Source of the DNA: Firmicutes bacterium CAG:534
Lineage (GTDB): Bacteria; Bacillota; Clostridia; Lachnospirales; Lachnospiraceae
Assembly (NCBI GenBank): GCA_000436115.1
Contig: FR894537.1
Location: 1 to 62,231, forward strand
Direction of reading: 5' to 3'
Length of the DNA: 62,231 bases
Part shown: positions 41,258 to 49,310 of the stretch, piece after piece
How the letters are laid out: the number at the start of each line of letters is the position of its first letter
Position numbering within the stretch: position 1 is the stretch's first letter
The notes under the pieces: model-generated
Databases searched by the model: none
The model's input: the letters and a program-made list of their open reading frames with translations, nothing else
Told to the model about the DNA's origin: nothing
Position numbers and translations under genes: made by a program

Positions 41258-42738
41258 TATTCCCCCGTTCTTCCGTACAATCTGCTGAGCTCACAGACCT
41301 GCTTTGCAAGCTCCCCGCTGATCTGGCCCTTTTTCATTCTCCATTTCCAGTTATCTCCCAGGGTGGAGGGCATATTGATCCTTGCCTCGCTTCCCAGTCC
41401 CAGATAATCCTGCATAGGAATGACAGCCGTGTCACTTACACTTCCAAGCGCCGCCCGGATCAGATCCAGATGAACTGTTTTTCCGTTTTTAATGTGTAAA
41501 TACTTCTTCAAAAATCCCTTATCGTGACGGCTTAAGGAGGCATACCATCCTACCGTGGTATCATTGTCGTGTGTTCCCGTGTAAACCACGCTGTTTGTCG
41601 TATAGTGATAAGGCAGATAGTCGCTCTTTTCGCTTTCATCAAATGCAAACTGCAAAATTTTCATTCCCGGATATCCGGTCTTTTTCACCAGCTTCCGCAC
41701 AGAAGGCGTTAAATATCCAAGATCCTCTGCGATCACCGGTTTATTCCCCAGCTTTTCCTTCATGACCTTAAAAAGCTCGTAGCCCGGCCCCGGCTCCCAC
41801 TTTCCGAACTCCGCCGTCCGGTTTCCATAAGGAATACTATAATATTCATCAAATCCGCGGAAATGATCGATCCTGACCACATCATAAAGCTCAAAGCAGT
41901 AGGAAATCCGGCGCAGCCACCATTCATAGCCTGTCTGTCTGTGATAATCCCAGCGGTACAGCGGATTTCCCCACAGCTGCCCCGTTGCGGAAAAAGCGTC
42001 CGGCGGACAGCCGGCTACTCCTGTGGGCATTCCTTTCTCATCCAGCTGAAAAAGCTCCGGCCCCGCCCAGGTATCTGCGCTGTCGAAGGCTACATAAATG
42101 GGAATATCCCCAATGATCTGAATGCCCTTTTCCTTTGCGTAGGCTTTCAGCTGTTTCCACTGCTGTGCAAACAGATACTGCTGGAATTCGTAAAAGAGGA
42201 TTTCATCCTTCAGCCGCTTTGTGTACTGATCCATGGCCTTCTTCTGCCGCAGCCTGATGTCATCCTCCCACTCTGCCCAGCTCTTTCCCTTATGCTCGTC
42301 CTTTACTGCCATATAAAGGGCATAATCCAAAAGCCAGTCTTTATTTTTCTCTGCAAACTCTGCAAATTCAGGATCCTTCTCGATCTGGCTGTTTTCAAAG
42401 GCCTCCCTTAAAAGCTGAAAACGGGTGCGGTAGATCTTTTCATAGTCCACATAGGCTTCCTGATCCCCGGTATCTGCCTTGTCGCAGCTTTCCTTTTTGA
42501 GCCACCCCTTTTCGATCAGCTGTTCCAGATCAATATAATAAGGATTCCCCGCAAAAGTAGAAAAGGATTGATACGGAGAATCCCCATAGCCTGTAGGTCC
42601 CAGGGGCAGGATCTGCCAGTAGGTCTGTCCTGCCTCCTTTAAAAAATCTACAAATTCATATGCTTCCTTAGAAAAGGTTCCGATCCCATAAGAAGAAGGA
42701 ATACTGGAAATCGGTAATAAAATTCCGCTTGCTCTCAT
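41257..42738 (-). CDS. malQ: 4-alpha-glucanotransferase
   Basis: A 493-residue GH77 enzyme that transfers glucan chains between maltodextrins. Conserved parts are SGILLPISSIPSSYGIGTF, QILPLGPTGYGDSPYQSFS, IIGDIPIYVAFDSADTW, VVRIDHFRGF (catalytic Asp), VIAEDLG and YTGTHDNDT. The start at 42738 has GAGGA five bases upstream; an in-frame GTG four codons earlier overlaps that site. It is the first gene of a two-gene unit with lacI. Confidence 0.96.
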   Translation of the reverse strand: MRASGILLPISSIPSSYGIGTFSKEAYEFVDFLKEAGQTYWQILPLGPTGYGDSPYQSFSTFAGNPYYIDLEQLIEKGWLKKESCDKADTGDQEAYVDYEKIYRTRFQLLREAFENSQIEKDPEFAEFAEKNKDWLLDYALYMAVKDEHKGKSWAEWEDDIRLRQKKAMDQYTKRLKDEILFYEFQQYLFAQQWKQLKAYAKEKGIQIIGDIPIYVAFDSADTWAGPELFQLDEKGMPTGVAGCPPDAFSATGQLWGNPLYRWDYHRQTGYEWWLRRISYCFELYDVVRIDHFRGFDEYYSIPYGNRTAEFGKWEPGPGYELFKVMKEKLGNKPVIAEDLGYLTPSVRKLVKKTGYPGMKILQFAFDESEKSDYLPYHYTTNSVVYTGTHDNDTTVGWYASLSRHDKGFLKKYLHIKNGKTVHLDLIRAALGSVSDTAVIPMQDYLGLGSEARINMPSTLGDNWKWRMKKGQISGELAKQVCELSRLYGRTGE

Positions 42739-42762
42739 CTTGTTCCTCACAAATATCTTTTT

Positions 42763-42778
42763 CTGGTAACGTTTTCAG
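42763..42778 (-). promoter_or_regulatory. LacI-type operator in front of malQ
   Basis: A 16-bp near-palindrome centred on CG, CTG-N2-AACGTT-N2-CAG. It resembles LacI/CcpA operators and lies 25 bases before the malQ start. Confidence 0.65.
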
Positions 42779-42828
42779 GTCATCAAAAAAAGCATACCAT
42801 TCCGAACGGATTTTTGCAAGGAATTCTG

Positions 42829-43506
42829 CTATACTGCCGCCATTTCTTTTACCTTCAAAAGTCCCTTTTTCACTGCGGGCAGAGCCAGAACGCAGATGGT
42901 GATCAGCCCTTCCAGCCCGATATAGGCTCCGTTATAGATCAGGGAATAAACAGGCGCAGACATATGATAATTTGCCGCATTGCTTCCAAAAAAGATCATT
43001 CCCGAAAGGAAGGTAAAGAAATACCGTCCCAAAATGCCCACAAGGTATCCCTTTAGCATGCCGTCCTTTTTGTCGGCAAAAATGCCGGACAGTCCCAGCG
43101 CCCCAAAGGCAAATATGTAATCCGTCAGCATCTGTGGAATACTGATAATATAGGGATCCACTACAAGCTGCAAAAATCCATAAGCCACCGCCGTTGTCAG
43201 TCCCGTCCGAAGTCCATACAGATAACCGATCAGACAGATGAAAAACATGCTAAGCAGCGTCACTGATCCTCCCATGGGCATATCCACCACTTTGACCATA
43301 CTGGTCAGCATTGCAAGTGCCATGGCCATGGCTGAAAAAACAAGCTGCCTGGTACTGATCTTCTTTTTGCCTGAGGGGTTACTGAGCACGCACCCCAAAA
43401 GCAGCAGGGCTACCATGATCGCTACCATTAATCCATAGCCCGCCCCGGTGAGGACAAAATAATTTCCCCATTCCGGATCCACAATTTCTTTCATAAAAAC
43501 AGACAT
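42829..43506 (-). CDS. thiT: Thiamine ECF transporter S component ThiT
   Basis: A 225-residue membrane protein. About six helices form the ThiT fold. The ligand region LTSMVKVVDMPMGGSVTLLS and GLRTGLTTAVAYGFLQLVVDP matches the family, and a TPP riboswitch directly precedes it. It binds thiamine and uses shared EcfAA'T modules; such a module is encoded at 46-49 kb. An N-terminal extra helix precedes the core. The ATG at 43506 has AAGGAGG six bases upstream, inside the riboswitch expression platform. Confidence 0.94.
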   Translation of the reverse strand: MSVFMKEIVDPEWGNYFVLTGAGYGLMVAIMVALLLLGCVLSNPSGKKKISTRQLVFSAMAMALAMLTSMVKVVDMPMGGSVTLLSMFFICLIGYLYGLRTGLTTAVAYGFLQLVVDPYIISIPQMLTDYIFAFGALGLSGIFADKKDGMLKGYLVGILGRYFFTFLSGMIFFGSNAANYHMSAPVYSLIYNGAYIGLEGLITICVLALPAVKKGLLKVKEMAAV

Positions 43507-43512
43507 AAAAAA

Positions 43513-43664
43513 CCTCCTTGCATTTGATCGCAGGAGGGGACATACGGGCAGAAAACTTACCCGTTACAGCTTCCCTACGCCGGCATTATCCGGTTCAGGT
43601 AATGAGGGTTAGCATCCGGCGGCCTGCGGCTGCCGGATACAATCTCAGCATATGCTCCCCTAGC
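43513..43664 (-). promoter_or_regulatory. TPP riboswitch controlling thiT
   Basis: The aptamer (about 43570-43664, minus strand) has the THI-box elements GGGGAGC, GCTGAGA, ACCTGAACCGGATAATGCCG and GCGTAGGGA. Downstream, CCTCC (43533-43537) pairs with GGAGG (43513-43517), a stem whose second arm is the ribosome site and which is followed by TTTTTT before the ATG. The same hairpin can thus stop transcription or block translation when TPP is bound. ACGGG/CCCGT (about 43545-43567) is a possible alternative stem. Confidence 0.95.
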
Positions 43665-43721
43665 GACTTTCTTATTCTTTTCTATTTAGATATATCTCTT
43701 TCAGGACGGCTTGTCAAGTAC

Positions 43722-45923
43722 TTACTCGAATGTAAACTCAGCCCCGTTTTCCGTTTTGCTGTCGGTGCCAATATACACCCTGAACGCTCCCGGCTCTGCC
43801 TGTCTCTTTCCGTCCTTTCTATAAAAGTGCAAAAGTTCTTCGGTAATTTCAAAGGAAACCTTCTTCTCCTCCCCCGGTTCTAAGCACAGCTTCTGGAAGC
43901 CCTTCAGTTCCCTTACAGGTCTTACCACGCTTCCTGCCAGATCGCTCAGATACATCTGAACCACTTCCTTTGCCTTGACCGTCCCTGTATTTTTCAGGAT
44001 CACGGATGCCTCAAGGCTGCCGTCCCTGCACAGTCTGTTCCCGCTTAAGGTCACCTTAGAGCAGGTAAAGGACGAATAGCTCAGTCCATATCCAAAGGGA
44101 TACAGGGGATCACTTGGAATATCCAGATATCTGGACACAAACCGGTTTTCAGGATCCGCCCCCTGTCTGTATCGTCCTGTACGGAATTCCCCATAGAACA
44201 CAGGAACCTGTCCTACACAATAAGGAAAGCTCATAGGCAGCTTGCCGCTTGGCGAGGTTTTACCGTAAAGCACTCTGGCAATGGCATTTCCGCCTTCCGT
44301 CCCCGGCATCCATACTACCAGAATGGCTTTTGCATAACGTTTCACCTCCCGGATATCCAGAGGTCTTCCCGTAAACAGGACGACAGTCACATTTTCATTG
44401 ACTCTGGCCACGCTTTTTAACAGCTTTCTCTGGGTCTTAGGCAGTCTGATGTCACCTCTGCTGGCTGCCTCCCCTGTCATGGCCATGTGCTCTCCCAGGC
44501 ACAAAACCACCTTTTTAGCCTTAGATGCTGCCTTTACGGCCTGCTTTATCATCTGTTCTGTTTCTTCCGGTGTCTTAGTGTTTTCATATCTGGCGTTCAT
44601 TCCCTGAAGATGGCTCTTTGGCTCTAAGGTTTCGCAGCCCTTGGCAAACAAAACGTTTGCGCCGCAATTTTCTACCCCTTCCCTGACAGATACCGCATCC
44701 TTTTCCTCTGCAAAAATGGACCAGGCTCCAATGATTGCCTTTTCCTCTGTAAAGGGGCCGATAAAGGCCACCTTTTCTTTCTTGGACAAAGGAAGCATTC
44801 CCTGATTTTCCAAGAGTACAAAGGTCTCCTCTGCGGCCTTTCTTGCTGCCTTCCGGTGTTCTGCGCAAAGAAGCAGCTCCTGCTCTGCCTTTTCGTCGGC
44901 ATCCTTATAGGGATTTTCAAACAGTCCCAGTTTGTTTTTCAGCTCCAGCACCCTGAGCACTGCTTCATCCAGAAGCTCTGTTTTCAGCTGACCGCTTTCG
45001 ATCAGCTCCTTCAGATAATTGGGGTAGCAGGTGGTCATCATGTCAATGTCAACTCCCGCCTCCATGGCAAGCTCTGCCGCTTCCTTCCGGTCTTTGGCGG
45101 CTCCATGGTTTTTGATCTCCTCAATGGCAGCCCAGTCCGAGATCACTGCTCCTTTAAATCCCATTTCCTCACGGAGTACCTTGCGCATCAGCCACTTATT
45201 TGCCGAGGAAGGGATCCGGTTTAAGGTATTAAAGGAGGTCATTACCAAAAGAGCTCCTGCCTTTACCGCCGCCTCATAGGCCGGAAAATAATCGTCCCTT
45301 AAGGTTCTTTCCGACAGCTCCACATTATTATAATCCCGTCCTGCCACCGGCGCCCCATAGGCAGCAAAGTGTTTGACGCAGGCTCCGATCCGTCCCTTTT
45401 TGCCGGGATCCTCTCCCTGATATCCCTCTACCATTGCCTCCGCATAGCGGCTGTTCAGATAGGGATCCTCTCCTGTAGACTCCATCACTCTTCCCCATCT
45501 GGCGTCCCTTACCAGATCCACCATAGGGGAAAAGGTCACCTGAATTCCTGCCGCCCCTGCTTCCTTTGCAGCGATCCTGGCGCCCTTTTTGGCAACCTTG
45601 GGCTCAAAGGCAGCTCCCTGTGCCAGGGAAATGGGAAAAGCGGTCTTATAGCCGTTGATCACATCTGCCATAAATGCCAGGGGAATGTGGTGGGGATGTT
45701 CTTCCATATGCCTTTTCTGCACAGCTTTTACCTTTGCAGCTCCCACAATGCTCAAAACGCTTCCTGCATTTTGAATGGTCTCTTTGGTAAAGCCCTGCTC
45801 TGCTGCAGGCCCTGTTGCAATGGCGCTGCCTTCATAGAAGCCTCCGTTTCCCTGAAAAAGCTGTCCAATCTTTTCTTCCAGGCTCATCTCTTTTAATAGT
45901 TCTTCCAGCTTAGACTGTTCCAT
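43722..45923 (-). CDS. bglX: Beta-glucosidase, GH3
   Basis: A 733-residue cytoplasmic GH3 enzyme without signal peptide. The N-terminal barrel has MSLEEKIGQLFQ, GRVMESTGEDPYLNSRYA, CVKHFAAYGAPVAGRDYN and the nucleophile in GAVISDWAAIEE. The C-terminal sandwich contains LCLGEHMAMTGEAASR, GKLPMSFPYCVGQ and a fibronectin III-like end. It hydrolyses beta-glucosides or related oligosaccharides. AAAGGAGA precedes the ATG at 45923. The only good promoter lies in the inverted-repeat element upstream. Confidence 0.93.
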   Translation of the reverse strand: MEQSKLEELLKEMSLEEKIGQLFQGNGGFYEGSAIATGPAAEQGFTKETIQNAGSVLSIVGAAKVKAVQKRHMEEHPHHIPLAFMADVINGYKTAFPISLAQGAAFEPKVAKKGARIAAKEAGAAGIQVTFSPMVDLVRDARWGRVMESTGEDPYLNSRYAEAMVEGYQGEDPGKKGRIGACVKHFAAYGAPVAGRDYNNVELSERTLRDDYFPAYEAAVKAGALLVMTSFNTLNRIPSSANKWLMRKVLREEMGFKGAVISDWAAIEEIKNHGAAKDRKEAAELAMEAGVDIDMMTTCYPNYLKELIESGQLKTELLDEAVLRVLELKNKLGLFENPYKDADEKAEQELLLCAEHRKAARKAAEETFVLLENQGMLPLSKKEKVAFIGPFTEEKAIIGAWSIFAEEKDAVSVREGVENCGANVLFAKGCETLEPKSHLQGMNARYENTKTPEETEQMIKQAVKAASKAKKVVLCLGEHMAMTGEAASRGDIRLPKTQRKLLKSVARVNENVTVVLFTGRPLDIREVKRYAKAILVVWMPGTEGGNAIARVLYGKTSPSGKLPMSFPYCVGQVPVFYGEFRTGRYRQGADPENRFVSRYLDIPSDPLYPFGYGLSYSSFTCSKVTLSGNRLCRDGSLEASVILKNTGTVKAKEVVQMYLSDLAGSVVRPVRELKGFQKLCLEPGEEKKVSFEITEELLHFYRKDGKRQAEPGAFRVYIGTDSKTENGAEFTFE

Positions 45924-45956
45924 ATGAATGTCTCCTTTCTTCGCTCTGAAACATAA

Positions 45957-46154
45957 AACCTCGAAACTCCAAAATTCGAGAAAGCGTTGTACTCTATTGA
46001 CAATTTAACGCAGGCACGCTCTCGCTGCATATCGCTGGCAGCGGTACATAAGGCGCCAAAACACAGCGCCTAAGTACCGGCCGCTCTATAGCACCTGCGT
46101 ATAAATATGTCAATGCGTACAACTGCTCCGGAACATTTCAGAAGTTTCGAGGTT
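45957..46154. repeat. 198-bp inverted-repeat element with internal promoter
   Basis: Perfect 12-bp ends (AACCTCGAAACT at 45957-45968, complement at 46143-46154) enclose a largely self-complementary interior. Further paired blocks are GTTGTAC, ATTGACA, ACGCAGG and GGTAC-N-AGGCGC. The centre forms a strong hairpin (about 46043-46078). It fills the gap between the ecfT stop and bglX. No target-site duplication or transposase is seen. It could be an invertible promoter, a MITE-like element or a structured leader. Confidence 0.8.
46085..46113 (-). promoter_or_regulatory. Promoter inside the inverted-repeat element, reading to bglX
   Basis: TTGACA (46108-46113), a 17-base spacer and TATAGA (46085-46090) on the minus strand. 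The opposite arm keeps TTGACA and part of the spacer but has TCTCGC in place of the -10, so only this direction is a promoter. Confidence 0.75.
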
Positions 46155-46170
46155 CTTATTGCTATTTTAT

Positions 46171-46998
46171 TTACTGAAAAGGATTATAAAACCGGCTTCC
46201 GTTCGCATAGGTGATCAGCAGTGCGACCACAGTAAACACCACGGAAAAGGCCAGGGTCAGATAATCATTTTTCTTTAATTTCCTTGCGGAATACCAGGTT
46301 CTCTTTTTGTGCTTTCCATAGCCCCGAAGCTCCATGGCATTGCTGACCGTGTCGATACGGTCCATACTGGAAAAGATCAGCGGGAAAATGATAGCCGAGG
46401 TATTTTTGATCCTGCTGATCAGAGATGCCTTTCCTGACATCTCAATTCCCCTTGCCTCCTGGGCGTGCTTGATCTTGGTAAATTCTCCCTGCACATCCGG
46501 AATATACCTGAGAGCAATGGCAAGGGCATACCCTGCATTGTAATGGATCCCTATCTGATTTATGGATGCCGCAAATTCGCTGGGATCTGTGGTAACCAGA
46601 AACATGAACACGGCGGGAACTACTGTAAAATATTTGACGATCACGTTAAATTCGTAAAAAAGCTGCTCCCTTGTCATATCATAGGGGCCTGCAATATGGA
46701 ACAGCACCGTTCTGGTTCCGTAAATGCTGGTTCCCTGATCCGGTGAAAACAGAAAGATCGCCAGTACATTCAATGCCATAAAAAGCAGGATCATCTTAAA
46801 GACTGCGCCTACCTGCTTCCATTTTGTCTTTGATGATTTAAAGATCACCAGGCTCAGCGCCACCATAAAAAGCAAAACCCTGGTATCATAAGTAAGCATG
46901 CTTGTCAGGCACCAGAGCAAAAAGAATATTAATTTGGTAACGCCGCTGAGTTTATGGATCCAGGTATCCTTCTCCTCATAGGATAATATCTTTGCCAT
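46171..46998 (-). CDS. ecfT: ECF transporter transmembrane component EcfT
   Basis: A 275-residue T component with about five helices. The two coupling motifs with Ala-Arg-Gly type signatures are visible: HAQEARGIEMSG and the downstream DTVSNAMELRGYGKHKKRTW. It couples ATP hydrolysis by the A subunits to substrate release by the S component. It is the last gene of the S, A-A', T operon, six bases after the ATPase. Confidence 0.9.
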   Translation of the reverse strand: MAKILSYEEKDTWIHKLSGVTKLIFFLLWCLTSMLTYDTRVLLFMVALSLVIFKSSKTKWKQVGAVFKMILLFMALNVLAIFLFSPDQGTSIYGTRTVLFHIAGPYDMTREQLFYEFNVIVKYFTVVPAVFMFLVTTDPSEFAASINQIGIHYNAGYALAIALRYIPDVQGEFTKIKHAQEARGIEMSGKASLISRIKNTSAIIFPLIFSSMDRIDTVSNAMELRGYGKHKKRTWYSARKLKKNDYLTLAFSVVFTVVALLITYANGSRFYNPFQ

Positions 46999-47003
46999 CG
47001 GTC

Positions 47004-48716
47004 CTACTTCTCCTTTGCCTTAATGTGTTCCCGCTCGTAAGCAATAAATCTCTCCGCAAATTCCGAAGGCTGAGAAATGCCGCATCTGACAGCCAGATCG
47101 TAAAGAGAGGTCTTTTTCAGGTATGCCTTATCCGCTATGGCCTCATCCGTCAGCACCTTTGCCGCCCTGTCATCTGCGATCAGATGTCCATCTGCAATCA
47201 CAACTGCACGGTCTGTATATTCCAGCATCAAATGCATATCATGGGTGATCATGATCACCGTAATGCCGCTTTGATTGATCTCCTTCAAAAACTCCATGAT
47301 CTCCGTATAATGCCGGTAATCCTGCCCTGCCGTAGGTTCGTCCAGGATCAGGATCTGGGGATCCATAACCAGGATAGAAGCAATGGACACTCTCTTTTTC
47401 TGCCCAAAGCTCAGCGCAGATACCGGCCAGTTGCGGAAGGGATACAGTCCGCAGATCTTCAGGGCCTTCATCACGCGTTCCTTGATCTCATCCGGGTCTA
47501 TTCCCCTGACCTGAAGGCCAAGGGCCACCTCATCATAGATCATAGGCTTTGAGATCATCTGATTAGGACTTTGCATCACCAGTCCGATCTTTTCCCCTCT
47601 TTCCTTAATGGAAAGACCGCTCATGTCCTCCCCGGAAAGCAGGATCCTTCCCTTGGCAGGTTGATAAAAGCCGCAGATCAGATTGGCCAGGGTCGATTTT
47701 CCTGCGCCGTTCTTGCCTACGATGCTTACCATTTCTCCCTTTTTAATATCAAAATGGATATGCTGCAAAATCGGCTTCCCGTCTTCATAGGAAAAATAAA
47801 GATCCTCCACTTTTAAAATGGAAGGAGCCTGGCCGAAAGGAGCCGGCGGCTCCATCTCCTGAAACCATTTGCAGAGCTTTTCCTTATAAGGCTCCAAATT
47901 CATGGTTTCCACATGCTGGGGGTGATCCTGTGCGCTTATTACACAGCCCGCATGCTTTAAAGCCGTCAGGTAAAGGGGCTCACGGATGCCCTGCTCGCTC
48001 AGCACATCCTTAGAAAGCAGCTCGTCCGGCTTTGCGTCCGCAACGATCCTGCCCTCTCCCACTACAATGATCCGATCCACATCACGGTAAAGAGCGTCCT
48101 CCAATCTGTGCTCAATGATCAGAACTGTGGTCTTTTTTTGACGCCAGATCCGGTCGATCATATCAATGGCCTTTTTGCCGGTTGCCGGATCCAGATTTGC
48201 AAGGGGCTCATCAAACAGCAAAATATCTACATCATCCACCATGACCCCCGCCATGGATACCCTCTGCTTTTGCCCCCCTGAAAGCTCACCGGGGGCATTT
48301 TTCAGCAGCGGCTTTACATCTACCATTTCTGCTGCTTCATCAACCCGTGCAAACATTTCCTCCTGGGGAACCATATCATTTTCCAGCGCAAACGCAATAT
48401 CCTCTGCCACCGTCAGTCCGATAAACTGTCCGTCGGTGTCCTGAAGCACCGTTCCCACGATCTTAGACAGTCCAAACAGCCCTAAAGAAGCGGGATCCTT
48501 TCCCGCCACTTTAAGACTGCCTGTAATATCTCCGGTATACGAAAAAGGCACCAGCCCATTGATACAATGGGCCAGTGTGGATTTTCCGGAACCGGAAGGA
48601 CCTACGATCAGAACCTTTTCTCCAGGCATGATCTTAAGATTGATGTCTCGAAGGGTCGGTTCTGTCTGTGCTCGATATTTAAAAGAAAAATCTTTAAACT
48701 CGATGATAGGTTCCAT
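47004..48716 (-). CDS. Fused ECF transporter ATPase (EcfA-EcfA')
   Basis: A 570-residue protein with two complete ABC ATPase domains. Domain 1 (about 1-270) has GPSGSGKSTLAHC, LSGGQKQRVSM and ILLFDEPLANLDP. Domain 2 (about 300-560) has GKNGAGKSTLANLI, LSFGQKKRVSI and ILILDEPTAGQD. Such fusions replace separate EcfA1/EcfA2 in some Bacillota. It starts three bases after the S component, so the operon is tightly coupled. Confidence 0.93.
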   Translation of the reverse strand: MEPIIEFKDFSFKYRAQTEPTLRDINLKIMPGEKVLIVGPSGSGKSTLAHCINGLVPFSYTGDITGSLKVAGKDPASLGLFGLSKIVGTVLQDTDGQFIGLTVAEDIAFALENDMVPQEEMFARVDEAAEMVDVKPLLKNAPGELSGGQKQRVSMAGVMVDDVDILLFDEPLANLDPATGKKAIDMIDRIWRQKKTTVLIIEHRLEDALYRDVDRIIVVGEGRIVADAKPDELLSKDVLSEQGIREPLYLTALKHAGCVISAQDHPQHVETMNLEPYKEKLCKWFQEMEPPAPFGQAPSILKVEDLYFSYEDGKPILQHIHFDIKKGEMVSIVGKNGAGKSTLANLICGFYQPAKGRILLSGEDMSGLSIKERGEKIGLVMQSPNQMISKPMIYDEVALGLQVRGIDPDEIKERVMKALKICGLYPFRNWPVSALSFGQKKRVSIASILVMDPQILILDEPTAGQDYRHYTEIMEFLKEINQSGITVIMITHDMHLMLEYTDRAVVIADGHLIADDRAAKVLTDEAIADKAYLKKTSLYDLAVRCGISQPSEFAERFIAYEREHIKAKEK

Positions 48717-48719
48717 GAA

Positions 48720-49274
48720 TTAGTCCTCTTTTTTCAGGCTTGAGGATTTTGCCCCTATTGCAGAATAACCTACGCAAAGAAGGGTTCCCAGGATACCGAC
48801 AATGATGATATTTCCTACAAATGCCCATACTCCCTGTAAAAATACCTTATTTGTAGGCTCTGCATAAATGAGGATGTCCAGAACGGGTGCAACCAGGATC
48901 CATGCTACTGCATTTGCCAGTACCTGAACAACGTTAAACAGAACTACATTCTTGCCTGCGCTGAAACCGCCCTCTTTGATGGCATATTTTGCTGCAAACA
49001 CGCCGATGGCAATTCCCACAACTCCATCCGGGAATACCCAGCTCCACCAAACACTGCCGTAGAACATTGCATCACCGATGGCATGTCCTAAAAGACCAAC
49101 AGCGCCTCCCACAATGGGACCAAACACGGCAGCCAGAAATGCCATAATCGCCATACGGGGCTGCAGATAAGTGTTGGGGATGGGGGTAGGGATCTGCACC
49201 TGTGTGAGCGCCACGAACAGAGCAGTTCCGATACCGATAGCAACAACCTCTTTGATACCAAATTTGAATTTCAT
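48720..49274 (-). CDS. ECF transporter S component, UPF0397 family
   Basis: A 184-residue membrane protein with five or six helices. The N-terminus VVAIGIGTALFVALTQVQIP and the motifs PTPIPNTYLQPRMAIMAFLA and FGPIVGGAVGLLGHAIGD match the UPF0397 group, often annotated as a riboflavin-type S component. No FMN riboswitch precedes it, so the vitamin or other substrate is not settled. GAGGAGG lies eight bases before the ATG. Its promoter is in the end of addA. Confidence 0.85.
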   Translation of the reverse strand: MKFKFGIKEVVAIGIGTALFVALTQVQIPTPIPNTYLQPRMAIMAFLAAVFGPIVGGAVGLLGHAIGDAMFYGSVWWSWVFPDGVVGIAIGVFAAKYAIKEGGFSAGKNVVLFNVVQVLANAVAWILVAPVLDILIYAEPTNKVFLQGVWAFVGNIIIVGILGTLLCVGYSAIGAKSSSLKKED

Positions 49275-49310
49275 AGATGGTTCCTCCTCATGTGTATTTT
49301 ATTTTCGCAC

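Noticed and set aside
48720..49310. FMN riboswitch in front of the UPF0397 S component
   Set aside because: Only about 36 bases separate addA from the gene and none of the FMN aptamer motifs is present there or just upstream.
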